Shown here in pieces: positions 55,451 to 62,997 of a stretch of DNA of 64,000 nucleotides; positions within the stretch are counted from its first letter, which is position 1, and each line of letters starts with the position of its first letter. The notes beneath the pieces are model-generated. The model ran no database searches and was not told where the DNA came from. It saw nothing but the letters and a program-made list of their open reading frames with translations. The DNA lies in NCBI GenBank assembly GCA_036925085.1, contig JAUPFP010000099.1, forward strand, positions 62,001 through 126,000, written 5' to 3'. The translations under genes and the position numbers were made by a program. Source of the stretch: Brachycybe producta. Lineage: Eukaryota > Arthropoda > Diplopoda > Playtdesmida > Andrognathidae.

Positions 55451-58400
55451 TGAAGTTCAAGTTGAAGTTCAAGTTGAAGTTCAAGTTAAAGTTCAAGTTG
55501 AAGTTCAAGTTGAAGTTCAAATTGAAGTTCAAGTTGAAGTACAAGTTGAAGTTCAAGTTGAAGTTCAAGTTGAAGTTCAAGTTGAAGTTCAAGTTGAAGT
55601 TCAAGTTAAAGTTCAAGTTGAAGTACAAGTTGAAGTTAAAGTTGAAATTGAAGTTGAAGCTGAAGTTGAAGTTAAAGTTGCAGTTAAACTTGAAGTTAAA
55701 ATTGAAGTTGAAGTTAAAGTTGAAGTTGCAGTTGAAATTGCAGTTGACATTTAAGTTTAAGTTGAAGTTGAAACTAAAGTTGAAGTTGAAGTTGAAGTTG
55801 AAGTTGAAATTGAGATGGAGTTAATGTTGAAGTTAAAATTGAATTTGAAGGTTAATTTGAAGTTGAAGTTGAAGTTAAAGTTGAAGTTGAAGTTGAAGTT
55901 GAATTTGAAGTTGAATTTGAAGTTGAATTTGAAGTTGAATTTGAAGTTGAATTTGAAGTTGAATTTGAAGTTGAAGTTAAAGTTGAAATTGAAGTTGAAG
56001 TTGAAGTTGAAGTTAAAGTTGCAGTTAAACTTGAAGTTAAAATTGAAGTTGAAGTTAAAGTTGAAGTTGCAGTTGAAATTGCAGTTGACATTTAAGTTTA
56101 AGTTGAAGTTGAAACTAAAGTTGAAGTTGAAGTTGAAGTTCAAGTTGAAGTCGAAGTTAAATTTCAAGTTGAGGTTGAAGTTGAAGTTGAAGTTGAAGTT
56201 GAAGTTGAAATTGCAGTTGAAGTTGAAATTGAATTTAAAGTTGGAGTTGAAGTTGAAGTTGAGTTGAAGTTGAAGTTAAAGTTGAAGTTGAAGTTAAAGT
56301 TGAAGTTCAAGTTGAAGTTCAAGTTGAAGTTCAAGTTGAAGTTCAAGTTGAAGTTCAAGTTGAAGTTCAAGTTGAAGTTCAAGTTGAAGTACAAGTTGAA
56401 GTTCAAGTTGAAGTTCAAGTTGAAGTTCAAGTTCAAGTTGAAGTTGAAGTTCAAGTTCAAGTTGAAGTCGAAGTTAAATTTCAAGTTGAGCTTGAAGTTT
56501 AAGTTTAAGTTGAAGTTGAAGTTGAAATTGCAGTTGAAGTTGAAATTGAATTTAAAGTTGGAGTTGAAGTTGAAGTTGAGTTGAAGTTGAAGTTAAAGTT
56601 GAAGTTGAAGTTGAAGTTGAAGTTAAAGTTGAAGTTGATGTTGAAGTTGAAGTTCAAGTTGAAGTTCAAGTTGAAGTTCAAGTTGAAGTTCAAGTTGAAG
56701 TTGAAGTTGAAATTGAAGTTGAAGTTGAAGTTGAAGTTGAAGTTAAAGTTGAGTTTGAAGTTGAAGTTGAAGTTGAAGTTGAAGTTGATGTTGAAGTTCA
56801 AGTTCAAGTTGAAGTTCAAGTTGAAGTTCAAGTTGAAGTTCAAGTTGAAGTTGAAGTTGAAATTGAAGTTGAAGTTGAAGTTGAAGTTGAAGTTAAAGTT
56901 GAGTTTGAAGTTGAAGTTGAAGTTGAAGTTAAATTTTAAGTTGAATCTGAAGTTGAAGTTGAAGTTGAAATTGAAGTTCAAGTTGAAGTTGAAGTTAAAG
57001 TTGAGTTTGAAGTTAAAGTTGAAGTTGAAGTTGAAGTCGAAGTTGAAGTTGATGTTGAAGTTGAATTCAGAGTTGAAGTTGAAGTCGAAGTTAAATTTCA
57101 AGTTGAAGCTGAAGTTCAAGTTGATGTTCAAGTTGAAGTTCAAGTTGAAGTTCAAGTTGAAGTTCAAGTTGAAGTTCAAGTTGAAGTACAAGTTGAATTT
57201 CAAGTTGAAGTTCAAGTTGAAGTTCAAGTTGAAGTTCAAGTTGAAGTTCAAGTTGAAGTTCAAGTTGAAGTTCAAGTTGAAGTTCAAGTTGAAGTTCAAG
57301 TTGAAGTTCAAGTTGAAGTTCAAATTGAAGTTCAAGTTGAAGTACAAGTTGAAGTTCAAGTTGAAGTTGAAGTTCAAGTTGAAGTTGAAGTTGAAGTTCA
57401 AGTTGAAGTTCAAGTTGAAGTTCAAGTTGAAGTTCAAGTTGAAGTCGAAGTTAAATTTCAAGTTGAATCTGAAGTTGATGTTCAAGTTGAAGTTCAAGTT
57501 GAAGTTCAAGTTGAAGTTCAAGTTGAAGTTCAAGTTGAAGTTCAAGTTGAAGTTCAAGTTGAAGTTCAAGTTGAAGTTCAAGTTGAAGTTCAAGTTGAAG
57601 TTCAAGTTGAAGTTCAAGTTGAAGTTCAAGTTGAAGTTCAAGTTGAAGTTCAAGTTGAAGTTCAAGTTGAAGTTCAAGTTGAAGTTCAAGTTGAAGTTCA
57701 AGTTGAAGTTCAAGTTGAAGTTCAAGTTGAAGTTCAAGTTGAAGTTCAAGTTGAAGTTCAAGTTGAAGTTGAAGTTGAAATTGAAGTTGAAGTTGAAGTT
57801 GAAGTTGAAGTTAAAGTTGAGTTTGAAGTTGAAGTTGAAGTTGAAGTTGAAGTTGATGTTGAAGTTGAATTCAGAGTTGAAGTTGAAGTCGAAGTTAAAT
57901 TTCAAGTTGAAGCTGAAGTTCAAGTTGAAGTTCAAGTTGAAGTTCAAGTTGAAGTTCAAGTTGAAGTTCAAGTTGAAGTTCAAGTTGAAGTTCAAGTTGA
58001 AGTTCAAGTTGAAGTTCAAGTTGAAGTTCAAGTTGAAGTTCAAGTTGAAGTTTAAGTTGAAGTTCAAGTTGAAGTTCAAGTTGAAGTCAAAGTTAAATTT
58101 TAAGTTGAATCTGAAGTTGAAGTTGAAGTTGAAATTGAAGTTGAAGTTGAAGTTGAAGTTAAAGTTGAGTTTGAAGTTGAAGTTGAAGTTGAAGTTGATG
58201 TTGAAGTTGAATTCAGAGTTGAAGTTGAAGTCGAAGTTAAATTTCAAGTTGAAGCTGAAGTTCAAGTTGAAGTTCAAGTTGAAGTTCAAGTTGAAGTTCA
58301 AGTTGAAGTTCAAGTTGAAGTTCAAGTTGAAGTTCAAGTTCCAGTTGAAGTTCAAGTTGAAGTTCAAGTTGAAGTTCAAGTTGAAGTTCAAGTTGAAGTT

Positions 58401-61400
58401 CAAGTTGAAGTTCAAGTTGAAGTTCAAGTTGAAGTTCAAGTTGAAGTTCAAGTTGAAGTTCAAGTTGAATCTGAAGTTGAAGTTGAAGTTGAAATTGAAG
58501 TTGAAGTTGAAGTTGAAGTTAAAGTTGAGTTTGAAGTTAAAGTTGAAGTTGAAGTTGAAGTCGATGTTGAAGTTGAATTCAGAGTTGAAGTTGAAGTTGA
58601 AGTCGATGTTGAAGTTGAATTCAGAGTTGAAGTTGAAGTCGAAGTTAAATTTCAAGTTGAAGCTGAAGTTCAAGTTGATGTTCAAGTTGAAGTTCAAGTT
58701 GAAGTTCAAGTTGAAGTTCAAGTTGAAGTTCAAGTTGAAGTACAAGTTGAATTTCAAGTTGAAGTTCAAGTTGAAGTTCAAGTTGAAGTTCAAGTTGAAG
58801 TTCAAGTTGAAGTTCAAGTTGAAGTTCAAGTTGAAGTTCAAGTTGAAGTTCAAGTTGAAGTTCAAATTTAAGTTCAAGTTGAAGTACAAGTTGAAGTTCA
58901 AGTTGAAGTTCAAGTCCCAGTTGAAGTTCAAGTTGAAGTTCAAGTTGAAGTTCAAGTTGAAGTTCAAGTTGAAGTTCAAGTTGAAGTTCAAGTTGAAGTT
59001 CAAGTTGAAGTTCAAGTTGAAGTTTAAGTTGAAGTTCAAGTTGAAGTTCAAGTTGAAGTTCAAGTTGAAGTTCAAGTTGAAGTTCAAGTTGAAGTTCAAG
59101 TTGAAGTTCAAGTTGAAGTTCAAGTTGACGTTCAAGTTGAAGTTCAAGTTGAAGTTCAAGTTGAAGTTAAAGTTGAAGTTCAAGTTGAAGTTCAAGTTGA
59201 AGTTAAAGTTGAAGTTCAAGTTGAAGTTCAAGTTGAAGTTCAAGTTGAAGTTCAAGTTGAAGTTCAAGTTGAAGTTCAAGTTGAAGTTAAAGTTAAAGTT
59301 CAAGTTGAAGTACAAGTTGAAGTTAAAGTTGAAATTGAAGTTGAAGCTGAAATTGAAGTTAAAGTTGCAGTTAAACTTGAAGTTAAAATTGAAGTTGAAG
59401 TTAAAGTTGAAGTTGCAGTTGAAATTGCAGTTGACATTTAAGTTGAAGTTGAAGTTGAAACTAAAGTTGAAGTTCAAGTTCAAGTTCAAGTTCAAGTTCA
59501 AGTTCAAGTTCAAGTTGAAGTTCAAGTTGAAGATCAAGTTGAAGTTAAAGTTGAAGTTCAAGTTGAAGTTCAAGTTGAAGTTCAAGTTGAAGTTCAAGTT
59601 GAAGTTCAAGTTGAAGTTCAAGTTGAAGTCGAAGTTAAATTTCAAGTTGAATCTGAAGTTGAAGTTGAAGTTGAAATTGAAGTTGAAGTTGAAGTTGAAG
59701 TTAAAGTTGAGTTTGAAGTTAAAGTTGAAGTTGAAGTTGAAGTCGAAGTTGAAGTTGATGTTGAAGTTGAATTCAGAGTTGAAGTTGAAGTCGAAGTTAA
59801 ATTTCAAGTTGAAGCTGAAGTTCAAGTTGATGTTCAAGTTGAAGTTCAAGTTGAAGTTCAAGTTGAAGTTCAAGTTGAAGTTCAAGTTGAAGTACAAGTT
59901 GAATTTCAAGTTGAAGTTCAAGTTGAAGTTCAAGTTGAAGTTCAAGTTGAAGTTCAAGTTGAAGTTCAAGTTGAAGTTCAAGTTGAAGTTCAAGTTGAAG
60001 TTCAAATTTAAGTTCAAGTTGAAGTACAAGTTGAAGTTCAAGTTGAAGTTGAAGTTCCAGTTGAAGTTCAAGTTGAAGTTCAAGTTGAAGTTCAAGTTGA
60101 AGTTCAAGTTGAAGTTCAAGTTGAAGTTCAAGTTGAAGTTCAAGTTGAAGTTCAAGTTGAAGTTCAAGTTGAAGTTCAAGTTGAAGTTCAAGTTGAAGTT
60201 CAAGTTGAAGTTCAAGTTGAAGTTCAAGTTGAAGTTCAAGTTGAAGTTCAAGTTGAAGTTCAAGTTGAAGTTCAAGTTGAAGTTCAAGTTGACGTTCAAG
60301 TTGAAGTTCAAGTTGAAGTTCAAGTTGAAGTTAAAGTTGAAGTTCAAGTTGAAGTTCAAGTTGAAGTTCAAGTTGAAGTTAAAGTTGAAGTTCAAGTTGA
60401 AGTTCAAGTTGAAGTTCAAGTTGAAGTTCAAGTTGAAGTTCAAGTTGAAGTTAAAGTTAAAGTTCAAGTTGAAGTACAAGTTGAAGTTAAAGTTGAAATT
60501 GAAGTTGAAGCTGAAATTGAAGTTAAAGTTGCAGTTAAACTTGAAGTTAAAATTGAAGTTGAAGTTAAAGTTGAAGTTGCAGTTGAAATTGCAGTTGACA
60601 TTTAAGTTGAAGTTGAAGTTGAAACTAAAGTTGAAGTTCAAGTTCAAGTTCAAGTTCAAGTTCAAGTTCAAGTTCAAGTTCAAGTTCAAGTTGAAGATCA
60701 AGTTGAAGTTAAAGTTGAAGTTCAAGTTGAAGTTCAAGTTGAAGTTCAAGTTGAAGTTCAAGTTGAAGTTCAAGTTGAAGTTCAAGTTGAAGTTCAAGTT
60801 GAAGTTCAAGTTGAAGTCGAAGTTAAATTTCAAGTTGAATCTGAAGTTGAAGTTGAAGTTGAAGTTGAAGTTGAAGTTGAAGTTGAAGTTAAAGTTAAAG
60901 TTGAAGTTGAAATTGCAGTTGAAGTTGAAATTGAATTTAAAGTTGGAGTTGAAGTTGAAGTTGAGTTGAAGTTGAAGTTAAAGTTAAAGTTGAAGTTGAA
61001 GTTGAAGTCGAAGTTAAATTTCAAGTTGAAGCTGAAGTTCAAGTTGAAGTTCAAGTTGAAGTTCAAGTTGAAGTTCAAGTTGAAGTTCAAGTTGAAGTTC
61101 AAGTTGAAGTTCAAGTTGAAGTTCAAGTTGAAGTTCAAGTTGAAGTTCAAGTTGAAGTTCAAGTTGAAGTTCAAGTTGAAGTTCAAGTTGAAGTTCAAGT
61201 TAAAGTTCAAGTTGAAGTTCAAGTTGAAGTACAAGTTGAAGTTCAAGTTGAAGTTCAAGTTGAAGTTCAAGTTGAAGTTCAAGTTGAAGTCGAAGTTAAA
61301 TTTCAAGTTGAGGTTGAAGTTGAAGTTGAAGTTGAAGTTCAAGTTGAAGTTCAAGTTGAAGTTCAAGTTGAAGTTCAAGTTGAAGTCGAAGTTAAATTTC

Positions 61401-61832
61401 AAGTTGAATCTGAAGTTGAAGTTAAAGTTGAAGTTGAAGTTGAAGTCAGAGTTGAACTTTGAAGTCGATGTTAAATTTCAATTTGAAGTTCAAGTTGAAG
61501 TTCAAGTTGAAGTTCAAGTTGAAGTTCAAGTTGAATTCAAAGTTAAATTTCATGTTGAATCTGAAGTTGAAGTTGAAGTTGAAATTGAAGTTGAAGTTGA
61601 AGTTGAAGTTAAAGTTGAGTTTGAAGTTAAAGTTGAAGTTGAAGTTGAAGTTGAAGTTGAAGTTGAAGTTGATGTTGAAGTTGAATTCAGAGTTGAAGTT
61701 GAAGTCGAAGTTAAATTTCAAGTTGAAGCTGAAGTTCAAGTTGATGTTCAAGTTGAAGTTCAAGTTGAAGTTCAAGTTGAAGTTCAAGTTGAAGTTCAAG
61801 TTGAAGTACAAGTTGAATTTCAAGTTGAAGTT
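55451..61832. repeat. Large unit U, copy 3 (6.38 kb)
   Basis: It matches copy 2 from about 48.87 kb to 55.26 kb at offsets 6,567-6,579: cassette 11, E 56241, H 56488, E 56558, C 57063-58617, GACGTT 59127, F 59433, C 59769, GACGTT 60291, F 60597, AAGTTC x9, E 60943, D 61443, C 61533 and 61683. Local differences are single 12-mers (for example +12 before C 57867) plus CATGTTG near 61552, private to this copy. Confidence 0.9.
55644..56120. repeat. F-G-F cassette 11
   Basis: GACATTTA at 55746 and 56087, G from 55812 with GAATTTGAAGG, six GAATTTGAAGTT units (55901-55972). Confidence 0.92.
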
Positions 61833-62997
61833 CAAGTTGAAGTTCAAGTTGAAGTTCAAGTTGAAGTTCAAGTTGAAGTTCAAGTTGAAGTTCAAATTGA
61901 AGTTCAAGTTGAAGTACAAGTTGAAGTTCAAGTTTAAGTTCAAGTTTAAGTTGAAGTTCAAGTTAAAGTTAAAGTTGAAGTTCAAGTTGAAGTTCAAGTT
62001 GAAGTTCAAGTTGAAGTTCAAGTTGAAGTTCAAGTTGAAGTTCAAGTTGAAGTTCAAGTTGAAGTTCAAGTTGAAGTTCAAGTTGAAGTTGAAGTTGAAG
62101 TTCAAGTTGAAGTTCAAGTTGAAGTTCAAGTTGAAGTTCAAGTTGAAGTTCAAGTTGAAGTTCAAGTTGAAGTTCAAGTTGAAGTTCAAGTTGAAGTTCA
62201 AGTTGAAGTTCAAGTTGAAGTTCAAGTTGAAGTTCAAGTTGAAGTTCAAGTTGAAGTTCAAGTTGAAGTTCAAGTTGAAGTTCAAGTTGAAGTTCAAGTT
62301 GAAGTTCAAGTTGAAGATCAAGTTGAAGTTCAAGTTGAAGTTCAAGTTGAAGTTCAAGTTGAAGTTCAAGTTGAAGTTCAAGTTGAAGTTCAAGTTGAAG
62401 TTCAAGTTGAAGTTCAAGTTGAAGTTCAAGTTGAAGTTCAAGTTGAAGTTCAAGTTGAAGTTCAAATTGAAGTTCAAGTTGAAGTTCAAGTTGAAGTTCA
62501 AGTTGAAGTTCAAGTTGAAGTTCAAGTTGAAGTTCAAGTTGAAGTTCAAGTTGAAGTTCAAGTTGAAGTTCAAGTTGAAGTTCAAGTTGAAGTTCAAGTT
62601 GAAGTTCAAGTTGAAGTTCAAGTTAAAGTTCAAGTTGAAGTACAAGTTGAAGTTAAAGTTGAAATTGAAGTTGAAGCTGAAGTTGAAGTTAAAGTTGCAG
62701 TTAAACTTGAAGTTAATATTGAAGTTGAAGTTAAAGTTGAAGTTGCAGTTGAAATTGCAGTTGACATTTAAGTTGAAGTTGAAGTTGAAACTAAAGTTGA
62801 AGTTGAAGTTCAAGTTCAAGTTGAAGTTCAAGTTCAAGTTCAAGTTCAAGTTCAAGTTCAAGTTCAAGTTGAAGATCAAGTTGAAGTTAAAGTTGAAGTT
62901 CAAGTTGAAGTTCAAGTTGAAGTTCAAGTTGAAGTTCAAGTTGAAGTCGAAGTTAAATTTCAAGTTGAATCTGAAGTTGAAGTTGAAGTTGAAGTTG
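61833..62997. repeat. 12-mer run with GTTTAAG doublet, then solo F
   Basis: CAAATT and GTACAAG near 61893-61920 are followed by CAAGTTTAAG twice near 61930-61950 and GTTAAAGTTAAAG near 61965. The run from about 62100 to 62630 is clean apart from AAGATC near 62315 and CAAATT near 62462. F at 62763 carries GTTAATATTG in place of GTTAAAATTG, the only such change, then AAGTTC groups, GAAGATC and GAAGTCGAAG. Confidence 0.87.

Larger units (their letters stand above)
829..60985. repeat. E element family (AAAGTTGGAG, -1 register shift), 26 copies
   Basis: Each copy runs GAAATTGCAG, GAAATTGAATTTAAAG, TTGGAG, two AAGTTG units, then AGTTG (a 5-base unit) and GTTAAAG. The 5-base unit shifts register by -1. 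TTGGAG starts at 863, 1006, 2615, 5667, 6543, 9234, 16294, 23205, 26019, 29353, 31681, 33141, 34144, 34656, 36933, 38913, 41066, 41557, 44512, 44829, 49674, 49991, 54376, 56241, 56558 and 60943. The copy at 33141 reads AAATTTGGAG. The surroundings are almost pure AAGTTG with little AAGTTC, so these stretches contain hardly any C on the plus strand. Confidence 0.9.
433..61688. repeat. C element family (EcoRI landmark), 45 copies
   Basis: The core is GTTGAATTCAGAGTTGAAG, usually followed by GAAGTCGAAGTTAAATTTC and GAAGCTGAAG. GAATTC starts at 433, 1386, 2155, 7018, 9457, 9805, 10855, 12517, 13567, 16523, 16883, 19007, 21430, 24262, 27136, 29582, 29942, 33346, 34879, 35300, 37348, 37690, 42062, 45334, 46126, 46480, 46858, 46900, 48064, 50496, 51288, 51642, 52020, 52062, 53214, 54966, 55116, 57063, 57867, 58209, 58575, 58617, 59769, 61533 and 61683. 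Copies at 9805, 12517, 54966 and 61533 read GAATTCAAAG. Copies followed by GTTGATGTTCAAG (for example 7018, 16883, 42062) begin the larger unit; the others end in a plain 12-mer run. A few sites may have been missed by eye. Confidence 0.9.
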
